DNA of 64,000 bases, from contig NC_021499.1 of NCBI RefSeq assembly GCF_000412695.1, positions 2,232,001-2,296,000 on the forward strand. The letters run 5' to 3'. The position numbers were made by a program, and so were the translations under genes. Source of the DNA: Pseudomonas resinovorans NBRC 106553. GTDB taxonomy: Bacteria; Pseudomonadota; Gammaproteobacteria; Pseudomonadales; Pseudomonadaceae. The notes below the pieces were generated by a model. That model worked only from the letters and a program-made list of their open reading frames with translations, made no database searches and had not been told where the DNA came from. Below are positions 19,357 through 27,388 of this stretch, in pieces. Numbering within the stretch: position 1 is the first letter of the stretch; each line of letters opens with the position of its first letter.

Positions 19357-19391
19357 TTGACTTCGTCCGATATTGCTATGAAAATCATATC
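19357..19391. promoter_or_regulatory. Candidate promoter/operator between the hydrolase and hxlR genes
   Basis: A -35-like TTGACT (19357-19362) precedes an AT-rich stretch containing the inverted half-sites GATAT (19369-19373) and ATATC (19387-19391). This is the only AT-rich patch in the divergent gap and suits an HxlR-type operator. Confidence 0.4.
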
Positions 19392-19418
19392 AACAAATTC
19401 CGCTCAGGGAAGCCCTCC

Positions 19419-19955
19419 ATGTCCAGCCAGAAGAAAACCTGCGAAACCCTGTGCCCGGTCGCCCGTGCCGAAGAGGTGGTGGGTGATCGCTGGACGGTGC
19501 TGGTGCTGCGTGAGTTGTTCATGGGTACCCGCCGCTTCGACGAGATCCAGGCGCAGACCGGTGGAACCCCGCAGATGATCGCTACACGCCTGAAGCAGTT
19601 GGAGGCGGATGGCCTGCTGCTGCGCCTGCCCTACAGCAAGCGGCCGCTGCGCTACGACTATCAGCTTAGCGAGAAGGGCGAAGCCTTCTACCCTGTTCTG
19701 CTTGCGCTGCGGGCCTGGGGCGAGCAGTGGTGCAAGGCGCCGGAGGAGGGGCTGGCGGTGCGCTTCGTGCACACGCGCTGCGGGCTGCCCGCCGGCCTCG
19801 GACCGCTGTGCGAGGGCTGCGGCGAACCCCTGGTGCGCGATGAGCTGGCGGGCGAGGAGAGCCCCGCCTATGCCCGCGAGCGTGCGGAGCGGCGTGAGTC
19901 GTTCAGGGCCGCACGAGGGGGGGGCGGCACGGCGTCGGCGGAGAAGGGTGACTAG
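19419..19955 (+). CDS. HxlR-family regulator with C-terminal Cys cluster
   Basis: A 178-residue winged-helix regulator of the HxlR family: N-terminal Cys pair (C8, C12), CPVARAEEVVGDRWTVLVL and the wing around 60-85. The core family is about 110-130 residues. Here a C-terminal extension holds H118, C121, C131 and C134 (HTRCG, then CEGCG), which looks like a small zinc-binding knuckle. AGGGAAG before the ATG sets the start. It is divergent from the isochorismatase-fold hydrolase and is its likely regulator. HxlR proteins often sense reactive aldehydes or quinones through cysteines; that is only suggested here. Confidence 0.9.
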   Translation: MSSQKKTCETLCPVARAEEVVGDRWTVLVLRELFMGTRRFDEIQAQTGGTPQMIATRLKQLEADGLLLRLPYSKRPLRYDYQLSEKGEAFYPVLLALRAWGEQWCKAPEEGLAVRFVHTRCGLPAGLGPLCEGCGEPLVRDELAGEESPAYARERAERRESFRAARGGGGTASAEKGD

Positions 19956-20080
19956 CCGACCCATGCAGCTTTGCGGGGGTGAATCCTGCTCTTGTAGACT
20001 TTCGGACCCTTACGGCCGGTAGCACGCGCCTGCTCCGGTCACATCCGCCAATCTCTCGGCCTTCGCTGGTTTCTAGTCCC

Positions 20081-21931
20081 ATGCACGCATACCGCACTTG
20101 TCGGCAGATGATCTCCTGGCTCCTGTTGGCCGTGGCCCTGCAGGCGCTGCCCGCCTGGTCGGCCGGGCAGGCACTCGATGTCGCCACCGTGGCGAGCGAG
20201 CCCCTGACCTTGACCCAGGTGGTTTCGGTGCTGGAAGACCCCGAACGAAGCCTGACCCTGGCGGACGTGCAGTCGGCCGAATGGGCGTCGCGCTTCACGA
20301 CGGACCAGCCGCCCGGCAGCGCGCTGGCGCTTGGGTTTACGCGCTCGGCCTTCTGGTTGCGCCTGCCGCTGCGCAACTCCAGCGATAGACCGGTACAGCG
20401 CCTGCTGGTGGTGGAGAACCCGCGCATCTCCCATGTCCAGGTGCATATCCCGGATGCCCAGGGCACCTACCGCGCCATCTCTACCGGCTGTGACACGCCG
20501 TCTTCCACCCGGGTGTATCCCAATCGCAACTTCGTTTTCCCGCTGACGCTGCCGGCCGGCTCCGAGCAGGTGCTGTACCTGCGTGTGGAATCGAGCATCG
20601 GTCTGCTGGTTCCGTTGCAGCTGTGGTCCCCGCAAGCCTTTCACGCCTATGAGCGCGACGACTACGTGGGCAAGGCGTGGTACTTCGGCATCGCCACGGC
20701 GATGATCCTGTTCAACCTGATGCTGTTGGTGGCCCTGCGCGACCGCGTCTACCTGCTCTATGTGATCTTCGCGGCGTGCACGGTGTTCGCGCTGGCGATC
20801 AAGAACGGGCTGGCCCCCGAGTCGCCATGGCTGGGCCTGCTGTTGAATTCGAACGTGGCCTACTACTCGGGTGTTTCGCTGACCCTGGCGGCCATGCTGA
20901 TGTTCACCCGGCGCATGTTGCATACCGATCAGGTCGTTCCCCGTCTCGATCGACTGTTGCTGGGGCTGGTGGCGCTGTACCTGGTGACACCGTTGCTTTA
21001 CGTCGTCGCGCTGCCGGTGTTTTCCCGCGTCGCGATCCTGCTGAACCTGGCCACCGCGGTGATCACCCTGGGGGTGGCGCTGGTCTGCGCGTTCAAGCGC
21101 CAGCGCAGCGCCTACTTCTTCCTGGCGGCCTTCGCCTTGCTGATGCTGGGCGGCGCCATGACCACGCTGCGGGCCATGGGCCTGGTCCCCACCAATATGT
21201 TCACCGTGGATGGCCTCCAGCTGGGCTCGGCCATGGAAATGATCGTGCTGGCCTTCGCCTTGGCGGACCGCTACAACGTCATGCGCCGGGACAAGGCCAG
21301 GGTCCAGGAGGAACTGCTCCGGGCCCAGCAGCAGCTGGTGGATAGCCTCAAGACCTCCGAGCGCGAGCTGGAGCTGCGTGTGGCACAACGCACCGATGAG
21401 CTGCAGGTGCTCAACGCCAGGCTCGAGGCCCTGAGCCTGACGGATGCCCTGACCGGCATCGCCAACCGCCGTCACTTCGACCAGGTGCTGGCGCAGGAAT
21501 GGGGACGCGCCCAGCGCATCGGCGAGCCCCTGGCCCTGGCGATCCTCGATGTGGATTGGTTCAAGCACTACAACGACCACTACGGTCACCCGGCGGGCGA
21601 CAGCTGCCTGCGCCAGATCGCGCAAGCCCTGGCGGCCACCGTCTGCCGCTCCGGCGACCTGGTGGCCCGCTACGGTGGCGAGGAGTTCGTGTTTCTCGCG
21701 CCCATGACCGATGCGGCCGGTGCCCAGGGGATCGCGCGCAAGCTGGTGCAGGCGGTCGCGGAGTTGGCCCTGCCCCATGCGCAATCGCCCATGGGGCATG
21801 TCACTGTCAGTATTGGCGTCGCAGCCATGCAGCCGGGGCCGGCGGGCTCTCCCGGGCTGTTGTTGCAGCGTGCCGACGCGGCGCTTTACCAGGCCAAGAA
21901 GCGTGGGCGCAGTCGGGTCGAGTGTGAGTAG
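20081..21931 (+). CDS. 7TM-DISM diguanylate cyclase
   Basis: A 616-residue membrane protein predicted to make c-di-GMP. A signal sequence (to about 30) is followed by a periplasmic 7TMR-DISMED2 domain (about 45-175), seven membrane helices (about 190-400), a coiled coil (about 405-450) and a GGDEF domain. The active site reads GGEEF (about 532-536), and the inhibitory site RSGD (about 523-526) sits five residues before it, so both catalysis and product inhibition should be intact. The start at 20081 has a weak ribosome site; ATG at 20108 would also keep the signal sequence. The periplasmic domain probably binds a carbohydrate-like ligand. Confidence 0.9.
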   Translation: MHAYRTCRQMISWLLLAVALQALPAWSAGQALDVATVASEPLTLTQVVSVLEDPERSLTLADVQSAEWASRFTTDQPPGSALALGFTRSAFWLRLPLRNSSDRPVQRLLVVENPRISHVQVHIPDAQGTYRAISTGCDTPSSTRVYPNRNFVFPLTLPAGSEQVLYLRVESSIGLLVPLQLWSPQAFHAYERDDYVGKAWYFGIATAMILFNLMLLVALRDRVYLLYVIFAACTVFALAIKNGLAPESPWLGLLLNSNVAYYSGVSLTLAAMLMFTRRMLHTDQVVPRLDRLLLGLVALYLVTPLLYVVALPVFSRVAILLNLATAVITLGVALVCAFKRQRSAYFFLAAFALLMLGGAMTTLRAMGLVPTNMFTVDGLQLGSAMEMIVLAFALADRYNVMRRDKARVQEELLRAQQQLVDSLKTSERELELRVAQRTDELQVLNARLEALSLTDALTGIANRRHFDQVLAQEWGRAQRIGEPLALAILDVDWFKHYNDHYGHPAGDSCLRQIAQALAATVCRSGDLVARYGGEEFVFLAPMTDAAGAQGIARKLVQAVAELALPHAQSPMGHVTVSIGVAAMQPGPAGSPGLLLQRADAALYQAKKRGRSRVECE

Positions 21932-21992
21932 GGTCCGGCTGGGAAGGGGGCGATCCTGCGCTGGCGATTCTCGCCGGCGTGATGGGTGAGCT

Positions 21993-22868
21993 TCAGGCCA
22001 GCGTCTGCAGGTAGGTCACCACATCCGCCGCGCCGGCCAGGCGCAGGCCTTCGCCCAGCGCGGTGGCGTCGGCGTGCTTCTTGGGCAGCAGGATGAACTC
22101 CGGGGCGCCGGAATTGCGCAGGAAGGTCAGGCGCGAATAGGGGATGCCGCCATCCAGCAGCAGGCCCATGAAGGCCGGGTCGCTCCAGGCCTGCACCGGC
22201 ATGGCCAGCATGTGGTAACGGTCGTCCAGCCGCTCCAGGCCAGCGACATCGAGGCGGTAGTCGGTGACTTCCGCAGGCAGGGTGGCTTCGAGTTCGCGCA
22301 AGCGCGCATAGGCGATGGAGGCGGCGAAGGCCTCCACATGCTGGTCACCGCTCCAGAACACCCGCTTGCCGTGCCAGTCGGCGCGGTAGAGGCTGATCGG
22401 CGCGCCGGCGAGGAAGCGCGGCAGCGGCAGGCTGATGGCCTTGATGAAATCCTTGTAGCTGATGATCCGAACCTTGCGGCTGTGCAGGCCGGCCAGGTAG
22501 TCCTCGAAGCTGGGGGAGGGCGGCGGCTCGTGGTCGTTGCCGCAGAGGCCGTCCACCTGGCGCAGGTCGAAGCTGGAGAGGCGCTGCTCGCTGCGTTTGA
22601 CCACGCCGATCAGCACGGCATGGGCCTCGGCCTTGTCTTCCTGGACGGGGCCGGACAGGGCGCCGCGCGGCAGCTCGACCAGGCGCTGCAAGGGAGGGCC
22701 GGCTTGCCACCAGATGGAGGCTTCGGTTTTTGGCAATTGCTGGAAAGGCAGGCGCAGCTGGCTGGCTCGTTCGAATATCCGACGCGGCGCCTTGCCGAGG
22801 CCCAATCGCTGGGCGAAGGCGGCGAGGCGGGCGCTCAAGGGTGGAGGTGGTGGCTGCATCTGACTCAT
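21993..22868 (-). CDS. Conserved Pseudomonas hypothetical protein (possibly DUF6685)
   Basis: A 291-residue soluble protein with no signal peptide or membrane helix, and a proline-rich start (PPPPPLSARLAAF). I see no known catalytic motif; a histidine in GDQHVEAFAAS and a KKHADATALGEGLRLAG C-terminal segment are notable. Its position beside the DUF2835 gene and pyrD is, from memory, conserved in pseudomonads. The family label is a recollection and uncertain. It diverges from the DUF2835 gene across 147 bases. Confidence 0.7.
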   Translation of the reverse strand: MSQMQPPPPPLSARLAAFAQRLGLGKAPRRIFERASQLRLPFQQLPKTEASIWWQAGPPLQRLVELPRGALSGPVQEDKAEAHAVLIGVVKRSEQRLSSFDLRQVDGLCGNDHEPPPSPSFEDYLAGLHSRKVRIISYKDFIKAISLPLPRFLAGAPISLYRADWHGKRVFWSGDQHVEAFAASIAYARLRELEATLPAEVTDYRLDVAGLERLDDRYHMLAMPVQAWSDPAFMGLLLDGGIPYSRLTFLRNSGAPEFILLPKKHADATALGEGLRLAGAADVVTYLQTLA

Positions 22869-23015
22869 GGCCTGAATACTCCCCGGTCACGGTTGGCAGT
22901 CTGGCAGAGGGTTGGCGGCCGCGCACGCGGGGCGCCGCACAATTCCGCTTGGCGGGGAAGGAGAACGAACGGACGGTGTGGCAGAATTCCGAACTTCATT
23001 GTCGAGGGTGCCTCC

Positions 23016-23237
23016 ATGCCCAGCCTGGTGCTGGAAATTTCCCTGACTGCCGATGAATTCCTGGCAGTCTATCAAGGTCGGGCCAACCGCGTGCTGCTGC
23101 GCAGCCGGGACGGCCGCAAGGTCAGCCTGCCGGCCCATCACCTGCGCCCCCACCTGGGCCACGGGGGTGTGCGCGGCACTTTCCAGCTGGATTTCTCCGC
23201 CGACGGCCAGCTTCTCAGCCTCCGGCGCCTCGCTTGA
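23016..23237 (+). CDS. DUF2835 family small protein
   Basis: A 73-residue protein matching the DUF2835 pattern: a beta-rich small fold with LTADEFLAVYQGRANRV, RDGRKVSLPAHHLRPHL and GVRGTFQLDF. The ATG at 23016 lies in an open frame that continues upstream, but family length fixes the start here. It ends 57 bases before pyrD on the same strand and is probably co-transcribed with it. Function is unknown. Confidence 0.8.
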   Translation: MPSLVLEISLTADEFLAVYQGRANRVLLRSRDGRKVSLPAHHLRPHLGHGGVRGTFQLDFSADGQLLSLRRLA

Positions 23238-23294
23238 CGGGGGCGGCGCAGCTATAATCGCCGGCCCATACCGCCGATCGATACCCGACCGACC

Positions 23295-24323
23295 ATGTAC
23301 AAGCTGGCCCGCGAGCTGCTCTTCTCCCTGTCCCCGGAAACTTCCCACGAACTGTCCATCGACCTGATCGGGGCAGGGGGCCGTCTCGGTCTCAACCGCC
23401 TGCTGACCAAGACGCCGGCGAGCCTGCCGGTGAAGGTGATGGGGCTGGAGTTCCCCAACCCGGTGGGCCTGGCCGCTGGCCTGGACAAGAACGGCGACGC
23501 CATCGACGGCTTCGCCCAGCTGGGTTTCGGCTTCGTCGAGATCGGCACCGTGACGCCGCGTCCGCAGCCGGGCAATCCCAAGCCGCGCCTGTTCCGCCTG
23601 CCCGAGGCCGAAGCCATCATCAACCGCATGGGCTTCAACAACCAGGGCGTCGACCACCTGCTGGCACGGGTGCGCGCGGCCAAGTACGACGGCGTGCTGG
23701 GGATCAATATCGGCAAGAACTTCGACACCCCGGTCGAGCGCGCGGTGGACGACTACCTGATCTGCCTGGACAAGGTCTATGCCCATGCCAGCTACGTGAC
23801 GGTCAACGTCAGCTCGCCCAACACCCCTGGCCTGCGCAGCCTGCAGTTCGGCGATTCGCTGAAGCAACTGCTGGATGCCCTGCGCGTTCGCCAGGAGAGC
23901 CTGGCCGCCCAGCATGGCCGGCGCGTGCCGCTGGCGATCAAGATCGCCCCGGACATGAGCGACGAAGAGACCGTCCTGGTGGCCAAGGCGCTGCTGGAGT
24001 CCGGCATGGACGCGGTGATCGCCACCAACACCACCCTTGGCCGTGAAGGCGTCGAAGGGCTGCCCTACGGCGACGAGGCCGGTGGCCTGTCGGGTGCGCC
24101 GGTGCGCGACAAGAGCACCAACACGGTGAAGGTGCTGGCCGGCGAACTGGCCGGGCGCCTGCCGATCATCGCGGTAGGTGGTATCACCGAGGGCCGCCAT
24201 GCAGCGGAGAAGATCGCCGCCGGCGCTAGCCTGGTGCAGATCTACTCGGGGTTCATCTACAAGGGGCCGGCGCTGATTCGCGAGGCGGTGGATGCCATCG
24301 CCGGGCTGCCCGGCAACAACTGA
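23295..24323 (+). CDS. pyrD: Dihydroorotate dehydrogenase (quinone), class 2
   Basis: A 342-residue FMN enzyme of pyrimidine synthesis that oxidises dihydroorotate to orotate and passes electrons to ubiquinone. Class 2 features are an N-terminal membrane-associating helix region ([20 protein letters not shown]), [20 protein letters not shown], the serine-containing catalytic loop [14 protein letters not shown], and the C-terminal FMN-phosphate site IIAVGGI and [16 protein letters not shown]. Length is normal. It follows the DUF2835 gene and ends just before a shared stem-loop facing rmf. Confidence 0.97.
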   Translation: MYKLARELLFSLSPETSHELSIDLIGAGGRLGLNRLLTKTPASLPVKVMGLEFPNPVGLAAGLDKNGDAIDGFAQLGFGFVEIGTVTPRPQPGNPKPRLFRLPEAEAIINRMGFNNQGVDHLLARVRAAKYDGVLGINIGKNFDTPVERAVDDYLICLDKVYAHASYVTVNVSSPNTPGLRSLQFGDSLKQLLDALRVRQESLAAQHGRRVPLAIKIAPDMSDEETVLVAKALLESGMDAVIATNTTLGREGVEGLPYGDEAGGLSGAPVRDKSTNTVKVLAGELAGRLPIIAVGGITEGRHAAEKIAAGASLVQIYSGFIYKGPALIREAVDAIAGLPGNN

Positions 24324-24330
24324 GGGGCAA

Positions 24331-24358
24331 TAAAAAGGGCTCCCTCTTGGGAGCCCCT
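24331..24358 (-). terminator. Terminator of rmf, shared with pyrD
   Basis: A perfect 8-bp stem GGGCTCCC / GGGAGCCC (24337-24344 with 24349-24356). On the minus strand it is followed by TTTTTATT, so it mainly serves rmf. On the plus strand there is no T run after it. Confidence 0.85.
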
Positions 24359-24415
24359 GGGCTTACGCCCGCCGCCCGGATGGGGCGTGCTTGATGAAGT
24401 CGGAGTGATCCAGTC

Positions 24416-24631
24416 TCAGCCGACGGCGTGGAGTTCGTTTAGGCGGTGAATACCGGCTGTGCCGGTGAGGCCATCCCAGTTGTCGCCACGGCCCTCGCGC
24501 CAACCGTTGATCCAGGCTTGCCGTGTGGTGGGATGGGTGAAAGGACAAAGATCGCGGGATTTGCCATTGATGCCGTGCTGATAGCCGCGCAAGAATGCTC
24601 GTTCCATCGGATCACGCTTAAGTCTTCTCAT
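24416..24631 (-). CDS. rmf: Ribosome modulation factor
   Basis: A 71-residue basic protein, clearly Rmf: KRDPMERAFLRGYQHGINGKSRDLCPF and QAWINGWREGRGDNWDG are the family signature. Rmf binds 70S ribosomes and drives 100S dimer formation in stationary phase or stress, silencing translation reversibly. GAGG ten bases before the ATG supports the start. It converges on pyrD. The leader is unusual: three inverted repeats lie within about 110 bases upstream, which suggests control at RNA level in addition to growth-phase transcription. Confidence 0.96.
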   Translation of the reverse strand: MRRLKRDPMERAFLRGYQHGINGKSRDLCPFTHPTTRQAWINGWREGRGDNWDGLTGTAGIHRLNELHAVG

Positions 24632-24663
24632 AGGGTGTAGCCCTCATTTGTTGACTGTTATGT

Positions 24664-24738
24664 CCATTGGTTCCAATGGCGGAACCCGGCAGAAAATGCT
24701 CTGCCTTCGAAGGCTCGTTGCCGGCGTGACGAGCCTTC
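24664..24738 (-). promoter_or_regulatory. Three clustered inverted repeats upstream of rmf
   Basis: In order: CCATTGG TT CCAATGG (24664-24679), GCAGA / TCTGC (24689-24693 and 24700-24704), and a perfect 10-bp GAAGGCTCGT / ACGAGCCTTC (24709-24718 and 24729-24738). They lie 33-107 bases before the rmf start. If transcribed they would form three stem-loops in the 5' leader; none has a T run. The rest of the 24632-25064 gap is relatively AT-rich, and I see no gene in it. Confidence 0.55.
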
Positions 24739-25064
24739 AACCACTGCCATTGCGGCGGCGGATTAAGCTGAGTTCTAACCAATGCCCCTTGGCCTGTGAA
24801 TGATCGTTTTGTCATAAGGGCGTAACTAATGGGGCGTAACGGCCATAAGCTGTAGGAAACGTTTTTAGCCACTTTTCGGTCTAAGCCCCGTGGCTTGGGG
24901 GTCGGCCAGATCAATGATGTCGTAGTGCTACTTCATCTGGCGCACAAATTGGAAGCTTTTCCATTCCGACGAAGGGCCGTTCCGCGACCTTACGTCACAC
25001 ATTCTGTTACCGCACAGGCTAATTCCTGTGCCGCTGATCGCCTCTGAAGGCCCTGGATTTTCCC

Positions 25065-27242
25065 ATGTCGGACTGCTACGAACTTTTCCTCACCTGCCCG
25101 AAGAGCCTCGAGGGCCTGCTGGTCGAAGAGGCCACGCAACTCGGCTTGCAGGAGGTGCGCGAGCAGGTCGCCGTGGTTCGCGGCCAGGGTGACCTGGAAA
25201 CCGCCTACCGCCTCTGCCTCTGGTCGCGCCTGGCCAACCGCGTGCTGCTGGTACTGGCGCGCTTCCCGGTGCAGAACGCCGAGGACCTGTACCAGGGCGT
25301 GCTGGCGGTGGACTGGCACGATCACCTGATGTCCAGCGGTAGCCTCGCCGTGGAGTTCAGCGGCCATGGTTCCGGCATCGACAACACCCACTTCGGCGCG
25401 CTCAAGGTCAAGGACGCGGTGGTGGACAAGCTGCGCACCGCCGATGGCGTGCGCCCCTCGATCGACAAGGTCAATCCGGACCTGCGTATCCACCTGCGCC
25501 TGGAGAAGGGCGAGGCGATCCTGTCCCTCGACCTCGCCGGCCACAGCCTGCACCAGCGTGGCTACCGCCTGCAGCAGGGCGCCGCGCCGCTGAAGGAAAA
25601 CCTCGCCGCGGCCATCCTGATTCGCGCCGGCTGGCCGCGCATCGCCGCCGAGGGCGGGGCATTGGCCGACCCGATGTGCGGCGTCGGTACCTTCCTGGTG
25701 GAGGCGGCGATGATGGCCGCCGACATGGCCCCCAACCTCAAGCGTGAGCGCTGGGGCTTCTCCAACTGGCTGGGACACGTGCCCGCGCTGTGGAAGAAGC
25801 TCCACGAGGAAGCCCGCGCCCGCGCCGACGCCGGCCTGGCCAAGCCGCCGCTGTGGATCCGTGGTTACGAGGGTGACCCGCGCCTGATCCAGCCGGGGCG
25901 CAACAACATCGAGCGTGCGGGCCTGGGCGACTGGGTGAAGATCTACCAGGGCGAACTGGCCACCTTCGAGCCACGCCCGGACCAGAACCAGAAGGGCCTG
26001 GTGGTCAGCAACCCGCCCTATGGCGAGCGCCTGGGCGACGAAGCCAGCCTGCTGTACCTCTACCAGAACCTCGGTGAACGCCTGCGCCAGGCGTGCCTGG
26101 GCTGGGAAGCGGCGGTTTTCACCGGCGCGCCCGAACTGGGCAAGCGCATGGGCATTCGCAGTCACAAGCAGTACGCCTTCTGGAACGGCGCCCTGGCGTG
26201 CAAGCTGTTGCTGCTCAAGGTGCTGCCCGAGCAGTTCGTCACCGGCGAACGCCGCGCGGCCGGCGACGAGTCGCGCAGCGCCCCGCAGAACGAGCCGGCG
26301 CGCCTGTCCGAAGGCGGCCAGATGTTCGCCAACCGCCTGCAGAAGAACCTCAAGCAGTTGGGCAAGTGGGCGCGCAAGGAAGGCATCCAGTGCTATCGCC
26401 TGTATGACGCCGACATGCCGGAGTACGCCCTGGCCATCGATCTCTATGGCGACCGCGTGCACGTGCAGGAATATGCGCCGCCGCGCTCCATCGATCCGGA
26501 GAAGGCCCAGGCACGTCTGCTCGACGCCCTGGCGGCGATTCCCCAGGCGCTGGACGTGGACCCGGCCAATGTGGTGGTCAAGCGTCGCGAGCGCCAGAGC
26601 GGCACCCGCCAGTACGAGCGCCAGGGCAGCGAGGGGCGCTTCCTCGAGGTCGTCGAAGGTGGCGTGAAGCTGCTGGTGAACCTCACCGACTACCTGGATA
26701 CCGGCCTGTTCCTCGACCACCGCCCGATGCGCATGCGCATCCAGCGCGAGGCCGCCGGCAAGCGTTTCCTCAACCTCTTCTGCTACACCGCCACCGCCAG
26801 CGTGCATGCGGCCAAGGGCGGCGCCCGCAGCACCACCAGCGTCGACCTTTCCAAGACCTACCTGGACTGGGCGCGACGCAACCTGTCGCTGAACGGCTTC
26901 TCCGACAAGCACAAGCTGCAACAGGGCGACGTGATGGCCTGGCTGGCGGAGGATCGCGGCGAATACGACATGATCTTCATCGACCCGCCGACCTTCTCCA
27001 ACTCCAAGCGCATGGAAGGGGTGTTCGACGTACAGCGCGACCAGGTCCAGCTGCTGGATCTGGCCATGGCGCGCCTGGCGCCTGGCGGCGTGCTGTATTT
27101 CTCCAACAACTTCCGCAAGTTCGAGCTGGACGAGGGCCTGGCCGCCCGTTATGCGGTGACCGAGATCAGCGCCGAGACCATCGATCCGGACTTCGCCCGT
27201 AACACCAAGATCCACCGTGCCTGGAGGCTGGCCACGCGCTGA
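25065..27242 (+). CDS. rlmL: Bifunctional 23S rRNA methyltransferase RlmKL
   Basis: A 725-residue two-domain enzyme. The N-terminal half (RlmL) has a THUMP RNA-binding domain (about 45-155) and an N2-guanine methyltransferase with the NPPYGER catalytic motif (about 316-322), methylating G2445. The C-terminal half (RlmK) is a Rossmann methyltransferase with FIDPPTFSNSK (about 638-648), making m7G2069. Length and order match the fused gammaproteobacterial protein. The start MSDCYELFLTCPKSLE agrees with family N-termini. It is monocistronic, with the 430-base region before it shared with rmf. Confidence 0.97.
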   Translation: MSDCYELFLTCPKSLEGLLVEEATQLGLQEVREQVAVVRGQGDLETAYRLCLWSRLANRVLLVLARFPVQNAEDLYQGVLAVDWHDHLMSSGSLAVEFSGHGSGIDNTHFGALKVKDAVVDKLRTADGVRPSIDKVNPDLRIHLRLEKGEAILSLDLAGHSLHQRGYRLQQGAAPLKENLAAAILIRAGWPRIAAEGGALADPMCGVGTFLVEAAMMAADMAPNLKRERWGFSNWLGHVPALWKKLHEEARARADAGLAKPPLWIRGYEGDPRLIQPGRNNIERAGLGDWVKIYQGELATFEPRPDQNQKGLVVSNPPYGERLGDEASLLYLYQNLGERLRQACLGWEAAVFTGAPELGKRMGIRSHKQYAFWNGALACKLLLLKVLPEQFVTGERRAAGDESRSAPQNEPARLSEGGQMFANRLQKNLKQLGKWARKEGIQCYRLYDADMPEYALAIDLYGDRVHVQEYAPPRSIDPEKAQARLLDALAAIPQALDVDPANVVVKRRERQSGTRQYERQGSEGRFLEVVEGGVKLLVNLTDYLDTGLFLDHRPMRMRIQREAAGKRFLNLFCYTATASVHAAKGGARSTTSVDLSKTYLDWARRNLSLNGFSDKHKLQQGDVMAWLAEDRGEYDMIFIDPPTFSNSKRMEGVFDVQRDQVQLLDLAMARLAPGGVLYFSNNFRKFELDEGLAARYAVTEISAETIDPDFARNTKIHRAWRLATR

Positions 27243-27388
27243 TTCGCGCGCGGCTGTTCGCCGGCGGCTCCAACCGTCCGGCGATTGCCATGGACGGTCG
27301 GCTGGCGGGTACGGCTTCTAGGCAAAGTGCCACTATCTGGCTATGTTGATGCTCACAGGGACGGTATTTCCACACCCAGATTCGAGTA

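Noticed and set aside
24990..27215. 741-codon open frame on the minus strand
   Set aside because: Antisense to rlmKL over nearly its full length, with no start region or domain.
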